In this document: positions 12,301 to 24,060 of the stretch, piece after piece
Layout of the letters: each line of letters opens with the position of its first letter
How positions within the stretch are numbered: position 1 is the stretch's first letter
Source: Bryum argenteum
Lineage: Eukaryota; Streptophyta; Bryopsida; Bryales; Bryaceae
Length of the DNA: 64,000 nt
NCBI GenBank assembly: GCA_037043015.1
Contig: CM073323.1
Coordinates: forward strand, 19,620,758-19,684,757
Reading direction: 5' to 3'
Program-made: the position numbers and the translations under genes
Notes under the pieces: model-generated
Database searches by the model: none
Told to the model about the DNA's origin: nothing
The model's input: the letters and a program-made list of their open reading frames with translations, nothing else

Positions 12301-13259
12301 CGCCGGTTCATGATCTACTGCCACGCCAAGATGATGGTTGGTGAGTAGCCCTTGCCCCCCCCCCCCCCCTCCTTGCCCATAACTCAGCAGCATGACTTTG
12401 AGGTTTAGGGTTTAGCTTGCTCACTTAGAGCACCGCCACCGCCACTGGGAAAAATCACGAGCGGAGAGCATAGAACCAGGGCCATCGGCAACTGCTCCAT
12501 TCCCGAAACGTTTTCATGCACTTCTATCTTGATCTGCTCGTTTTATAGCGCGCTCCCCGCTTGCCTATGTCATCAGCTTTGACATCCAGTCGGTGGGGTT
12601 GGCCCCAATGGATCCCAACCATCCATTGAGGATTAGGGCACCTGATATCAGACAGCGAACAAAATATGAACGCTTCAGAGCTGTGAATTCTGTAGATGGG
12701 TGGCTATGCTCTCAAAAGATAACTTTCTCTTATGCCCTCGTGGTCGGGGGTCTTGAATGTTAAGCTCACTGGGGTGGTACAATCTCATAGACTGATACGA
12801 CTTATGGTTGCAGTGGACGACGAGTACTTGATCATAGGATCAGCGAACATCAATCAGCGTTCCATGGACGGAGGCCGAGACACAGAGATGGCGATGGGAG
12901 GCTTCCAACCGCACCACACGGTGTCCTCGTGCGGCGGTGGAGTGCCCCGGGGCTCCGTGCACGGATTCCGCGTCTCCACATGGTTTGAGCATCTGGGGTA
13001 CCAGGAGGAGGTGTTCGATAAACCGTGGACGCGCGAGTGCATGCAGCGCGTCAACAACCTGGCCACTCGCTACTGGGAAGAGTACTCGCGCCCCGAGCCG
13101 ATCGTGGACCTGCAGGGCCATTTGCTGCGCTACCCTTACGTCATTTCCAAAGATGGTAGCACCATCACTGCCCTTCCGGGGCATGAATACTTCCCAGATT
13201 CCACTGGCCCCGTCTTGGGTGGCCAGAAGCCCACTTACCCCCGAATCTTGACCGTCTGA
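9352..13259 (+). CDS. Phospholipase D, plant C2-PLD class
   Basis: Five exons, 9352-9540, 10072-10324, 10404-11569, 11914-12340 and 12814-13259, keep frame throughout and give 826 residues, normal for C2-type plant PLD. The enzyme hydrolyses membrane phospholipids such as phosphatidylcholine to phosphatidic acid in lipid and stress signalling. A Ca2+/lipid-binding C2 domain lies at ~40-165 (starts LLHGILEITIDEVD). The two catalytic HKD motifs are intact: H342-Q-K344...D349 and H673-A-K675...D680, the latter inside MMVVDDEYLIIGSANINQRS. ENQ|YFLGSSHMW spans the exon 3/4 junction. The N-terminus MGNGYGKSMRKCC suggests myristoylation at Gly2 and nearby palmitoylation, as in membrane-bound PLD subclasses. 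A C-run (12357-12370) sits in intron 4. The subclass is not assigned. Confidence 0.93.
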
Positions 13260-13346
13260 GAATGTCCGTCCGGGGTACGAGTTCCTCCCGGCCTCGTTTT
13301 GGGCGCCCCAAAAGCCCACATACCCCCGCATCTTGACTGTCTGAGA
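13238..13346 (+). repeat. Partial tandem duplication of the PLD 3' end
   Basis: The last codons of the PLD gene (KPTYPRILTV, stop, then GAGAATC/GAGAATG) recur about 85 bp downstream as QKPTYPRILTV, stop, GAGAATC, preceded by PGYEFLP, which resembles the upstream LPGHEYFP. The second copy lies in the 3'UTR and is not translated in the model. Confidence 0.75.
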
Positions 13347-14592
13347 ATCGAAGTCCGTGACGTGAAGCTTGTAAAGTAGACAGATTGTGCTTCACATCAG
13401 CCACCGACGATCGATCGACTTGTACACTAGTCATTCATGCTTGCCAGCGCTTGCAACGGGGTTCACCGACATGATCGGTAGGTCTTACAAGCTTACTCTA
13501 CACTTTTAATCTTTTGTGATGCGGTTCAAAAGACATAACTCTTTTTCTCCACATCACAAATCTAGGCACTAAGTAGAGTGCAGTTAGATTTTTGATCAAG
13601 TAGGCCAAATATTAGTTTCAAAAGCTTAAACTTTCATTATCTCTTGATGACTTTGCTGAACATGCAGTTCCAATATGAAGGTGTCAAACTTTATTCGATG
13701 ATCAAGTCAATTGCATCGGCATGCAGTAAACACATTTTTCATCAATAAATGCCAAAATCTACCCCAATAAATAGCAAATTCAAATCTATCATGATACAAA
13801 AAAACAAGAAAATACAGAAATACTGGAATTAACACTGAAGGTTATAGATTTTGTTCATCAGCGGAACTTTCTTTGGATTTCAACACAAAATTATCTTTGA
13901 AATCAAATCATTCATGTAGATATATATACATTTGGTCAAAAAGTTTGCATGCATAGGTTGTTGTACCTGAATGTAAAGTACATTCATACGCCTTGTTGGT
14001 AAAAGAAGATACATGCATGTACTTGTACAAAGGTGGGAATGTTATAGCATGTGATGTTTTAGATTGACTTTGGATTGAATGGAGAGTGGGTTGGTAAAGA
14101 GTCTGCAGGAATGAATCAGAGTCATCATGCTATTTGCTTTGCAGTACAAATCACTTGCGCACTCACGCATTTATAAACAAACCATTTGCACGGCATTTGC
14201 AGAGATGAGATGAAGACGACAAGACAAGACCGATGAACCAACCAGTCAAGAACTTTGAAAAAAACATAAGAAAATTGCATGTCACATCAGTTTCTGAGGA
14301 ATATTTTATTTTTTTCTCGATTGAATAACCGGAATCTAATTAGATCTTCTCCACTCTGTTCTGAGAATCACCTTACCTGAAAAATTGGTTGTTGAATTTT
14401 GTATGAAGAGAATAATCGTGTACGGAATGTGTACATGAATGTGCTTTGAAGAATGCAACATAGGATTTGACTATGTCGTGGCTCCTTGTATGTCCAATCT
14501 ATGTGCTATCACCCATTTGACCTCTTTAATGTCATCCCTTTGACCTCTATAATATCTTCCACCAATCTTTGTAATGCCACCCCTGTGACCTC
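13347..14592. other. Intergenic; 3' flank of PLD
   Basis: The sequence is A+T-rich, without a reading frame or repeat that I can support, up to the first piggyBac-type MITE. Confidence 0.5.
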
Positions 14593-14596
14593 TTAA

Positions 14597-14958
14597 CCCT
14601 TAAATGCCCATGAGGTTTGAAACGGGCAGCCCGAAATTGGACCACATCATCTTTGGACTTGGGCATCATGAATAGTGCACTTTTTGAACTTCGGCATCAT
14701 GTATGAACCAATCACTGATGAGCTTGCAACCTCCTACAAGGTTATGTACAACCCCAATCTACCTACCATAGTTCTTTCAAAGCACAAAATCACTGCTACA
14801 AATTGTGATGTGGATTGTAAAAATTTCACTTTTTGAATGCATCACAAAAGGGTGACCGGTTTGACATCAAAATATAAGTGAAAAGTTGAGTCAAGTGAGA
14901 GCTACAGAGCAAATTTTGTTGGAACAAAGCCCCTCGGGCTCGCTTGGGCGTTTAAGGG
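14597..14958. mobile_element. piggyBac-type MITE, family M1, copy 1
   Basis: The 362-bp element begins CCCTTAAATGCCC and ends GGGCGTTTAAGGG, with TTAA on both sides (14593-14596, 14959-14962). It has no coding capacity. The body (GGGCAGCCCGAAATTGG, GTGCACTTTTTGAACTT, TTGCAACCTCCTACAAGG) is shared with copies at 14963, 21665, 49590 and 53374. The right-hand TTAA is shared with the next MITE. Confidence 0.9.
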
Positions 14959-15795
14959 TTAACCCTTAAAGGTCCTTCCACTCCTCAATGGGCAGCCCGA
15001 AATTGGATCTCAGCATCTTTTGGACTTGGGCAACATGAATAGTGCACTTTTTGAACTTGGGCAACATGAATGAACCAATCAATGATGAGTTTGCAACCTC
15101 CTACAAGGTTTTGTGCAATCCCAACCTACCTACCACAATCCTTTCAAAGCACAAATCACTCATACAAATTGCGATTTGAATTGTAGGATTTCACTTTGTA
15201 GATGCATCACAAAAAGGTGACCAGAATGATACAAAAGAATAAGTGAAAAATTGAGAATCAAAAGCGCTACAGGCAAGATTCTGTTGGAAAACAGCCCGAG
15301 GGGCTGACAGGCGCCTTTAACCCCTAAAAATCCAGGAAAGCCAAATCGGCTTTTTGCCTATCTGGGCAGGGTCACCGAACATGCTAAAAATAGAATCTTA
15401 GGCTAATTTTTTTGTGGAGGTTAGGATTGGGATGTTCTAGGTGTGGTAAAATTTGCAAAGCTAGATTCGTTTTTTTGAGGTGTGTAGGGTATTTTTTGTT
15501 TTGAAGCCCAAAAGGGGCAATGCGGGCTGCCTTCTGCACCAATGCGATTGGGTGTCAGAAATTGGGCAGTTGTTTGGGTTAGCAAGGGAACTTAGAGAAG
15601 GACAGGAGGTTTAGAAAGGGTTTCCACTAACCCATGATTCTTACAAAGAGATATGACAGTGGGTTGCCCAACTACCGAAATCAAGGCAAAATCCGTTGGC
15701 TATTTTGGATGGCAAAATCCGTTGGCAAACGGTTATGGACATACAACAGACACCATTTTGCTTGGAAAAATTTGAAATCTTACTAAACCAAAAAT

Positions 15796-16902
15796 TTGAC
15801 AACCATGGCAAACTTCAATTCAAAGTATTGCACATCAACATACTCGGAGGGATCATGTGAAGCTACTGTTCAAGAGAATGTTACTAGTGTGTGTTGTGAC
15901 AACATTCAACTCCTTCCTCCTGTAGATGTGAAAAATGTGCATTGCGAGAGTGAGTTGCAGATTCATGCGAATTCTGGGCCAGAGGTAGCTGCAGTTGCAA
16001 CAAATCTTCAGCGTTGGAAATCAAAGGTTGAACATCATCGAGTTGACTTGCAGATTGAGGGGGCGCCGGATTCGACGTTGGGTCTTCCGCAAAGGTCGCC
16101 GCGCCTTGCCGGGAGGTCGCTGCTGTGTCGAAAGTCGCCGCTGGTTCTTCCATTCGGGTTCAAGCTCGACTTAGCACCCACGAAAGGTGACGAACTCACA
16201 GCTGGCTCCGGGCTCGATCAGGGTGCTGGTACCTCGTCGGAGGATCTGGCGCCCAGGTACTTGGCGGCGCTGATCAAGTCTCCTGGTGCGACGCAAGCAG
16301 TCGATTCGGGAGGAGCGGCGGTGGTGACCACGTCCAGCACCTGTCGTTGCGAAGTGAGACCACGTTATCACGGCTCGGAGGTGAGATCCCAGTGCACCAG
16401 TTTCGACGGTGAGCACAGGGTGCACAACGATCTTCGCTGCCAACAGCGACCCGCCACGGCAGATCGAGGAGGAGGCACAGAGGAGCGAAGCAGTGAAGGC
16501 ATCCAACACGTCGGAGCGGCGCGACTGCAGCTACCGCAGTTACAACCAGGCTCAGAAGGTGGGGGCACGGAGAAGCGACTTCGACTGGAGCTGCTGGCAA
16601 CTGCTAGCAGTAGAAGTCCTAAGGAGCAACTACAAGCCTGGGCAAGATCTAAGCACCTACATGAGAATCAGATTCGGGATCTAGTTGCACTACTTAGTGA
16701 GGATCATTTGCGTGGTCTCCCGGTGCGTAGAAAGAGTAGAGCGTGGCCACCTGTCCCGCAATCAAACAACTATAGGCATCATTTCTACAGGCAAGCGGCA
16801 CACATCTTAGGTTGGGTAGAACAGAAGGTTTTTGAGGACGAATTTACAGCAATTGTTAGATCCGTGTGGCCCGGAGATCACACAAACGTGGCAAGGAGGT
16901 AG
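15796..16902 (+). CDS. piggyBac element B ORF1: N-terminal or accessory protein
   Basis: The 368-codon frame lies just upstream of the transposase. Most of it is low-complexity and charged (Ser, Gly, Arg-rich). The C-terminal ~60 residues look structured: IRDLVALLSEDHLRGLPV, NYRHHFYRQAAHILGW and an FTAIVRSVWPGD segment. The same three blocks, in the same order, occur in ORF1 of piggyBac element A (42977-43357). It may be a separate accessory protein or a 5' exon of the transposase gene. A GTAGGA donor near the end and a CTGCAG acceptor at 16990-16995 exist, but joining them does not keep frame, so the splice is unresolved. Function unknown. Confidence 0.6.
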   Translation: MTTMANFNSKYCTSTYSEGSCEATVQENVTSVCCDNIQLLPPVDVKNVHCESELQIHANSGPEVAAVATNLQRWKSKVEHHRVDLQIEGAPDSTLGLPQRSPRLAGRSLLCRKSPLVLPFGFKLDLAPTKGDELTAGSGLDQGAGTSSEDLAPRYLAALIKSPGATQAVDSGGAAVVTTSSTCRCEVRPRYHGSEVRSQCTSFDGEHRVHNDLRCQQRPATADRGGGTEERSSEGIQHVGAARLQLPQLQPGSEGGGTEKRLRLELLATASSRSPKEQLQAWARSKHLHENQIRDLVALLSEDHLRGLPVRRKSRAWPPVPQSNNYRHHFYRQAAHILGWVEQKVFEDEFTAIVRSVWPGDHTNVARR

Positions 16903-16947
16903 GAAACTCATGTTCAAACTTTCAATCATAACCAAATCTCATGACAA

Positions 16948-19755
16948 TTGAGTTTCTTGTTCACAAATCTCATGACTATTCCTATGAATCTGCAGATGGA
17001 ATGGGAAGGCATTTCAGTGAGAAGAAGCAATCGGTTACAACGTGAAATCTCACCACTTCTTACACCTCCTCCTTCACCACTGCATGAGGAACTTGAAACA
17101 CCTGTACATGACACAGAGTTGCCTGAATTAGGACCCGGTGTGGAGCTCTTCCAATTTCATGACATGGAAGGAGGATTCAATGCTGATTTTCTTGCCTCCC
17201 AGGAGCAAATCTACCGGAACTACTCAAGCAACGAAGACTTCATGGACAGCGCTGGATCCGATCCTGAGAATGAACATGGAGGAGGTTTGGAGCAGTTGTT
17301 GTGGCCTCCAGAAATGTTGGTCGACGCACAACAATACGGTGTGCAACGGCGAAGTGGAAGGCAGCGGCGAAATGCTAGACGCATGAACGATGCAACTGAA
17401 GATAACATCGAATCAGCAGTGAACGATAATGTCGATGAACCAATGCTTGAGCGGATTGGTGGTGAGAACAGAAGGCCAGCGCAGATGCCGCGTTGGCGGC
17501 ACAAGGACCTCGCGTTGGGAAACGGATCTAAGGATCTGGCCGAAGGAAGCGGATCTGAGGATGAGCCTCCACAGCAGTCCTGTGAGCGTACCTGTGCAGC
17601 GGAAGCTTCCTACAGACCCCGTCCGGTAGAAGGCAGCGGCGCTTTGCTGCGGCTCGACGCTGGGGGGAGGAGCGGCGGCCACCTGTATGGCAGCGGCGCC
17701 TTGGAGGTGAGGGGCGGTAACATGGGAGGCAACGGCGGTAACATGGGAGGCAGCGGCGGCTGCGGGGCCTTGGAGACCAGCTGTACAACGGCGCCTGCGG
17801 AGGCAGCGGCCCCCAACGGCAATATGGGAGGCAGCGGCTTGAGGCGGCCTGCGGCAGCAGGATGGGAGGCAGCTGCTGTGACTCAAGCTCTTGGAGCTTC
17901 ATCGAGCCGCACTGTTTCAGGTGAGTATCACCATGTTGGGCCTGGGTGGGGCCAATTATCCATGAATGAAAATGCAGATGGATTGGGTTTGAACAATGAA
18001 AATTTTGATGTATTTCCTGAAAATCATAATGAGTTTACAAGGGGCAATGATAGTGAGGACTTGCCCAATATAGATAATGGTTTAGAGAGTGATGAGGATG
18101 ATGGCAATTTTGAATCAACTCATGATCAAACCGGTCTAAAGTGGCAATATCGGGATGAAACTTGGGGTGACTCAGGCTTCTTCTATAATCCCATGCCTTC
18201 TTCATTTACAGGACCTAGGCAAGGATATAGAAGGACCTATCGAACACTTCCAACTTTTAGGTTTCTTTTTGCCTTGTTTTGGACCCCGACAATTATGACT
18301 ACAATTGTGAATGAAACCAATAGGTATGCCAACCTCCCAGTTGATGACCGTGGCAACATTCGAGGTGGTCCACGATGGACCAACTTGACTGTGCTTGACC
18401 TAGAGGCTTTTATGGCACTAGCTCTATACATGGGCTTGAAGATACAACCTAATTACTACACTTATTGGATGACTTCTTCATTGTTTCATTGCCCCGTGGT
18501 ATCTAGTATTTTTTCTCGACAGAGGTTTCAAGATTTGAGAAGATGTTTACATCTTACAAATATTGATGGTGTTTCTAGAGGTGATCCCACCTATGATAAG
18601 ATAGGTCAATGTCGATGGCTTGTGGATGCTATTAGAGAACAATGCAAGAGTGCATGGAATCTTGGCAAATTCGTGACTGTGGATGAGATGATGATTAGAT
18701 ACAAGGGTACCTACTCACCTATCCGTCAATACATGCCCAAAAAGCCCCAGAAATGGGGCTTGAAGGTGTGGTGCCTGGCAGATTCTAAAACTAAATATGT
18801 ATGGAACTTTGAGATCTATACTGGAAAAGAAACTATTTTACCACCTACACCTGTGGGTGGGCAAATAGATACACATGGACTTCCTGTGATTGATGCTAGA
18901 TTGGCCCACAATGTTGTAATTAGACTTTTGGATGGGCTTTGGAACCTTGGACATGTTGTCACGTTGGACAACTTTTTCAGTAGCATAGGTCTATTTTCTA
19001 CTTTGCTTTCACGTGGTGTTTATGCATCTGGGACAATTAGAGCAAACAGAGTGGGGTTGCCTTCTATCATTCGAAACATAGCGGCCTACAAAAATGTGCC
19101 ACAGGGAACTACTGTATGGAGGATGCATGCAACAAGACAAATTTCTTGTGTTATGTGGAAGGACAAGAAACCTGTCTTGTTGTTATCTACACATAGCTTG
19201 CCCATCCAGGCCCCATGTGAGCGTGTTGTTACAGTACCACGCCGCAATGGTGCAGTCCGAGAACATGTTCAGACATCTCCTGTCCTGAAGGAGTACACGA
19301 CATATATGCGTGGTGTTGACGTGACAGACCAACTTAGAGCCTCCTACAGTTGTCAGGTACGCTCACAGAAGTGGTGACATCGTATCTTCTATTTTTTATT
19401 GGATGTGTCAGTGGTGAATATGTATATCATCTACCTTGACTGTGTGGCCGACTTGAACACTCGGCGTGACACACCAATTTCTCCTATGACACATTTGCAG
19501 TTCAAAGTGGGCTTATGTGAGGCTCTCTTAGCTTATCGGCCCATGAGAACAACTATGCCTACTGACATTGTTGCAGCACCAGAACGCCCTATTATATGTG
19601 TTCCTTCTCACACTAAGCAAAGACGGCGTTGTGTGGTGTGTAAAACCCGTTATCCACACTACTACTGTCACAAGTGTGGTGACAAGTGGATGTGCCTCAA
19701 TGAGGGTTGTTACGAGAGATGGCATACTACCCTTGCACTCCACCGTGCACGTTAG
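16948..19755 (+). pseudogene. piggyBac transposase (element B), one in-frame stop
   Basis: The first 809 codons (16948-19377) hold a long acidic, Gly-rich N-terminal region, then the piggyBac DDE-type domain from ~410. The catalytic Asp residues are D579 (VTVDEMMIRYKG), D674 (VTLDNFFSS) and D791 (MRGVDVTDQLRASY), spaced as in piggyBac. A TGA at 19375 interrupts RSQKW*HRIFYFLL, where the family has a second Trp. The same frame then continues to 19755 and includes the C-terminal zinc-binding Cys-rich domain (CVVCKTRYPHYYCHKCGD...CLNEGCYERWH). Transposase would bind the ends and move DNA between TTAA sites. Except for that stop, the protein looks whole. Confidence 0.9.
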
Positions 19756-20426
19756 AGGGGCGCACATGTAAGATTTCTAATTCTTTATTGTCTAATTTTG
19801 CAAAAACATGTCCCTTACTAAAATTCTTTTCAAAAATGAGACATGACCAATGGTTGCAAAAACATTGTTATTATGTTCTTATAAGTTATGAGAATGTTAC
19901 AAGTTTTTTCTTATGACAAAAATTTAGAGCTTGTTTATGTAACTTACTACATGCAATACTAATCAATAACTCTCTTCTGAACGTGATCAATTTTCCAACA
20001 TGCCTCAAAATTATATTTTTGACGTACTTTTTATTCTAAGTATTTGACTCTCATAACAATTTTTTGGCTATTGATTTCAGGTAACAATTATGAGCATGGG
20101 TGTAGGGTACAATTTTTGTGACTTCCAAGCATGAAGTAAGGTCAAAAATTGTTTTGCTTTGGTTGTGGGGTTTTTTTTTTCATGGATCAGGCGCAGCTGG
20201 GAGGGTTTGCTCCAGAACAGGGGTGAAGATGGTGGCTCATGCGACCCCCCTGAGGGAGCTGGCGGCGAAGACCGGCAAAGGGGCAGACTCGCGGCGAAAG
20301 GGGCACCTCGCGGCGGAAGAAGGCACCTCGCGGCAGAAGGGCGGCAGAAGGGGGCACCTTGCGGCAGCCAGCTCTATCTCCTTGCTACCAACGAGGAGCG
20401 GCCACCTCAAGCTCCTTGAAGCCAAC

Positions 20427-20653
20427 GAGGCTCTGAATCCCGCAATTCTTGCTAACTTACCCTTATTCCTTTTACACCTCCTCCTTGGGCCACTGATTTT
20501 ATTGAGCGTCAGTGCTATAAATGCAAAGTTTCTTCCTATGACACCTTTGCATCATGGGTCAGTGGGTTTCCAAGGGGACCCAAGAATGCCTCACTGCCCG
20601 GTTCCTTTCTGGAGGCATGTTGCCACATTTGTTCAAGAGAATTCATAAGTAAT
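20427..20653 (+). other. Cys-rich ORF fragment in the 3' part of element B
   Basis: A short frame from about 20455 to the TGA at 20651 reads TPPPWATDFIERQCYKCK, then SSYDTFASWVSGFPRG and EACCHICSREF. Two CxxC pairs suggest a small zinc-binding piece. No start codon is clear and I do not recognise the family. It might be a captured host exon or a remnant of a second element gene. Confidence 0.25.
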
Positions 20654-21664
20654 TGAGATTTGATTTTTTTCAAGAAATTTTTTCACACACACATCACATT
20701 TGAGTAAAGGCACATTTTCACCGTTGGGATTTCATGGATCGCAAATTTTTTGGTTGCTATGGGTGAATTTGTGAAATGGGACAATTTGCTAGCTTTTAGA
20801 CCTTCACCGCCGAAGGAATTTTGATGAAGGTCCTAAAAGCATGATGGGGTCAAAAAAAATTGCATGGATATGCCCAGCTTAGTTCTCTACATGGAAAAAA
20901 ATATGACCAAAATTTTTGGGGTAACAAACATCAAGTCCCCCTTTGCACCATTTGGACTTTGTACCCCGGGCAATGCCCAAAAAAAAATTTTCTGCAACTT
21001 TGAATGCTATAATCTCAAAGATGGTAAACATCCAACGGTTCAAAATTGAATCAGTATTTCTACAGCTAGTAAGCTACAAGATCCTACGGTTGATCGTTCT
21101 AATAAAAGAAAAAACTTTGGTTCAACCCGCCATTCCCACAAAGTGGTCAAAAATGACAGTTTTTGGTTTTGGAGGTAGCAAAATCGGCTTGGATTTTTAG
21201 GGGTTAAGGGTTAAACTTCCTACCAACTTGTGTAGGGATCTTATTCTATGATAATGTGTTTAGAACCATAGACATTTTTAATTGGTCATACCCACCTTAT
21301 TCCAAGTATGTGGTGCGTAGTCCCAATGTACCAACTCATAGGAGACTAGTATTATATGTTAGTTGCTCAGATTCTCAGAAATATAATAAAGGTACTCAGT
21401 TTGATGCTTGAAATCTGTTATTGCAAAACCACGTCATTTTTCTATGTCATTTGGACTGTAGTAAGGAATAGCTTCTCTTATATCCCCCTTTCTAACTTTA
21501 TTACAAAGTGACTGAGAAATGGGTCAATGTGAATACTTATCTCACAAAAGTGATGATGCTCTGAGTACAAAAATGTTTTAGAATGCAAAAAGTTGAATGT
21601 GGAGTAAGGTACAAGAAACTATGCTATTCTACCTTTCCTGCCAGAATGTTTGAAACTTTCTTAA

Positions 21665-22001
21665 CCCAAGCAAGCCCGAGGGGCTTGATTCCAACAAAAT
21701 CTTCACTGTAGCTCTCACTGTACTCAACTTTTCACTTATATTTTGATGTCAAACTGGTCACCGTCTTGTGATGCATTCAAAAAGTGAAATTTTACAATTC
21801 AAATCACAATTTGTATGAATGATTTTGTGCTTTGAAAGAATTGTGGTAGGTAGGTTGGGGTTATACATAACCTTGTAGGAGATTGCAAGCTCATCATTGA
21901 TTGGTCCATTCATGATGCGGAAGTTCAAAAAGTGCACTATTCATGATGCCCAAGTCCAAAAGGTGTTGTGATTCAATATTGGTCTCATGGGCGTTTAAGG
22001 G
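21665..22001. mobile_element. piggyBac-type MITE, family M1, copy 3
   Basis: The 337-bp element runs from TTAA|CCCAAGCAAGCCCG to CATGGGCGTTTAAGGG|TTAA (TTAA at 21661-21664 and 22002-22005). The body matches copies 1, 2, 4 and 5 in reverse orientation to copy 1. The first TIR is worn (CCCAAGC instead of CCCTTAAA). The right TTAA is directly followed by repeat family M3. Confidence 0.85.
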
Positions 22002-22400
22002 TTAACTCTGAAAGAGACCGAATGTTGAAAAACAACCTTTTGGATGACAAGTAGCAACTATGAAGAGCCATAAACTTTTTCATCCTGGTTCCATTTTGAA
22101 TAAAATCAATTGGGTTGAGTCCCAAACTAGAGCTATTTTGTGTGATAAAATTTGCAAACCCATACAATAGAGGAAAAATTTGTAGCATGTACTTTACTGT
22201 AGGCATCTCTTATTTTTAGGCTTTCAAACATGGGGGCATGTTTTGCCATTACAAAGCCAATTATGTGCAAACCGTTTTTTTAACTTTTTAATTTTTTTTG
22301 CATAAGTATGATCTTCATACAAAATTCAACAGTTTTGTAGTTAGAAGATTGTTTATGTGAATACTTTAGGTATTTAATTTGTGGTGATATTTCTATCTTG
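22002..22400 (+). repeat. Repeat family M3, copy 1 (probable piggyBac-type non-autonomous element)
   Basis: The segment starts at TTAA and shares, at low identity, the block GACCGAATGTTGAAA, AGCAACTATGAAGAGCC, TTTTTCATCC, TTGGGTTGAGTCCCAAAC and AAACATGGGGGCATG with the copy at 52110-52510 and, inverted, with 54160-54545. The right end is uncertain. Confidence 0.6.
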
Positions 22401-24060
22401 AGGAGAAGTTTTTGAGGAGAAGTTTCTCATTTCTCCACCGTTGGATTTCAGATTTGTTTGTTGGGTTGGATTTTAATCTAAATATGGTTCTTGTAGTAGA
22501 AACCTTAATTTCATTGAGTAAGTTATGGCATTCATTTATGTGCAAGAGGCCAACATCAACCAAAATCTATGGTCAATATTGAGATATAGTAAGAGGTATT
22601 TATTTCATAATCTTTTCCCTTTCTTGCCTTACAATTCTAAATCATGGCGGATTTAATTTTCCTACTTAAAAGGTTTTTTCATCATCAAATTCACCAATCA
22701 ATATCATTATAGAAATCATGATAATTATAATAATTTTTGTAGTAGAATTCAACTGTAACTGATGGATTTTAGGGTTTTAAAACTAAAATTTGGAATACAA
22801 GTTCTTTATTTTAATTTATTTTATGTAGGATCTCATACTCAACTACAAGTAGAAATATTGTTCCGAATTCCATCCATTGAATCCACCCCAATCATAAGAA
22901 TATAACATTGATGTAATCTTTTTTGTTTTGACATTGCCCACGTCACATAATTCACTTTGTACAAAAGGGGGAGTACTAATTAATTGTAAGCCCATAAATT
23001 TGGCGATTTATTAATATAAATAAATATAAATAAAAATACAATTGATTTATTTATTTATTCTCGAAAATTAATTTGAGATAGACATGTGCATGCCTAATTA
23101 CAAGTGTCCATCGTGCTTTATGAGTTTTTTGATCAATTGGTTTAGGCCAGGTGGGCCAGGAAGTCCCATGCATTAACCGAAATTAGCCTAGGGTCCTGAA
23201 ATTCTGGAATGTTTTTATTTATACGATGTAGACAAGTTTCTGATCATTAGAAAATAGACCGGAACAAACACCTCACTTTCTACACTATATATTCAATACC
23301 CATATTTCAGATGAAGTAAGGTGAGGTGCTCAATAATGGCTCAAATTTCAATATGCCAAATGGCTATGTGAGAAATTTTTGTACATAGGTAAAGTAAGAA
23401 AGAGATTGGTGATGTTCGAATCATAATTTCTGGACCCTCTTAGAATTGGTTAGGAATCTCCCCGTGTCCGGTGGCCATCGGGATATTAGCATTACGAACA
23501 AACAATTCATTCATGCCGGCCCCTTAGAAAGGACCGAAGTTTCTATCTCTCTTCTATCTCATCTGGTTAGGAATCATATAGGTTGGACTTGTAGGTGTTT
23601 TTGAAATGGCGCAGTCTCGAATGTTCGTATTAAGTACATCGAAAATATTCCCTAAAAGCTATTATGTGCCTCACGGGTAGTTGGGCCTAGTGAGCCATAA
23701 TTGGTACTAGGTCATTTTAGAGCACTCTCCCTTAGGGGTGGCCACTCTTGAACAGAAGATCAATCCCATTCAGTCCTTTCTGCAAGATTGTCAGCCTCAA
23801 ATGCAACGACAATCCCACCTATGCAGCCCCGTAAGTCGTTTTGTTCACATGCATTTCCCAACCAACCAAGTGCGGTCCTGATCATTTCCGATGAAGGCAA
23901 TTTTGAGCGGGCACAGAAGCGATATTGCGTTCCATGCTTGAGCGGCGACGCCCTTTCCTGAAGGCAGACCCACGATAATTGCGTTCCATACTGTTTTTAG
24001 TTAACCTATGGCCATGCACTTGGTACGGAATTGGGTGAAAGCAAAGGGCAAAGTGCATTA
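22401..24060. other. Intergenic; no supported gene
   Basis: This is an A+T-rich stretch with no long reading frame. Nothing could be identified between the M3 repeat and the foldback at 24061. Confidence 0.5.

Larger units (their letters stand above)
15321..21203 (+). mobile_element. piggyBac element B, 5.88 kb, with transposase
   Basis: The ends are CCCCTAAAAATCCAGG and, inverted, CCCCTAAAAATCCAAG (15 of 16 match), flanked by TTAA at 15317-15320 and 21204-21207, the diagnostic piggyBac target duplication. Inside are ORF1 (15796-16902) and a transposase with DDD triad and Cys-rich tail (16948-19755), both on the plus strand. The 3' part (19760-21203) is mostly non-coding, with a GC-rich repeat patch at 20230-20370. 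The element sits in the terminal repeat of a MITE of the same superfamily. Near-identical ends suggest a moderately recent insertion. Confidence 0.9.
14963..21210. mobile_element. piggyBac-type MITE, family M1, copy 2, split by piggyBac element B
   Basis: The left part, 14963-15320, starts CCCTTAAAGGTCC. Its right terminal repeat is interrupted after GGCGCCTTTAA, and the last GGG followed by TTAA is found at 21208-21214, beyond element B (15321-21203). Removing B and one TTAA copy restores a 361-bp element with the terminus GCGCCTTTAAGGG. Flanking TTAA copies are 14959-14962 and 21211-21214. Confidence 0.88.

Noticed and set aside
15796-16995. Splicing of element B ORF1 directly to the transposase (GTAGGA donor, CTGCAG acceptor)
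   Set aside because: Joining at these sites shifts frame and meets a stop within ten codons, so I left the two frames separate.
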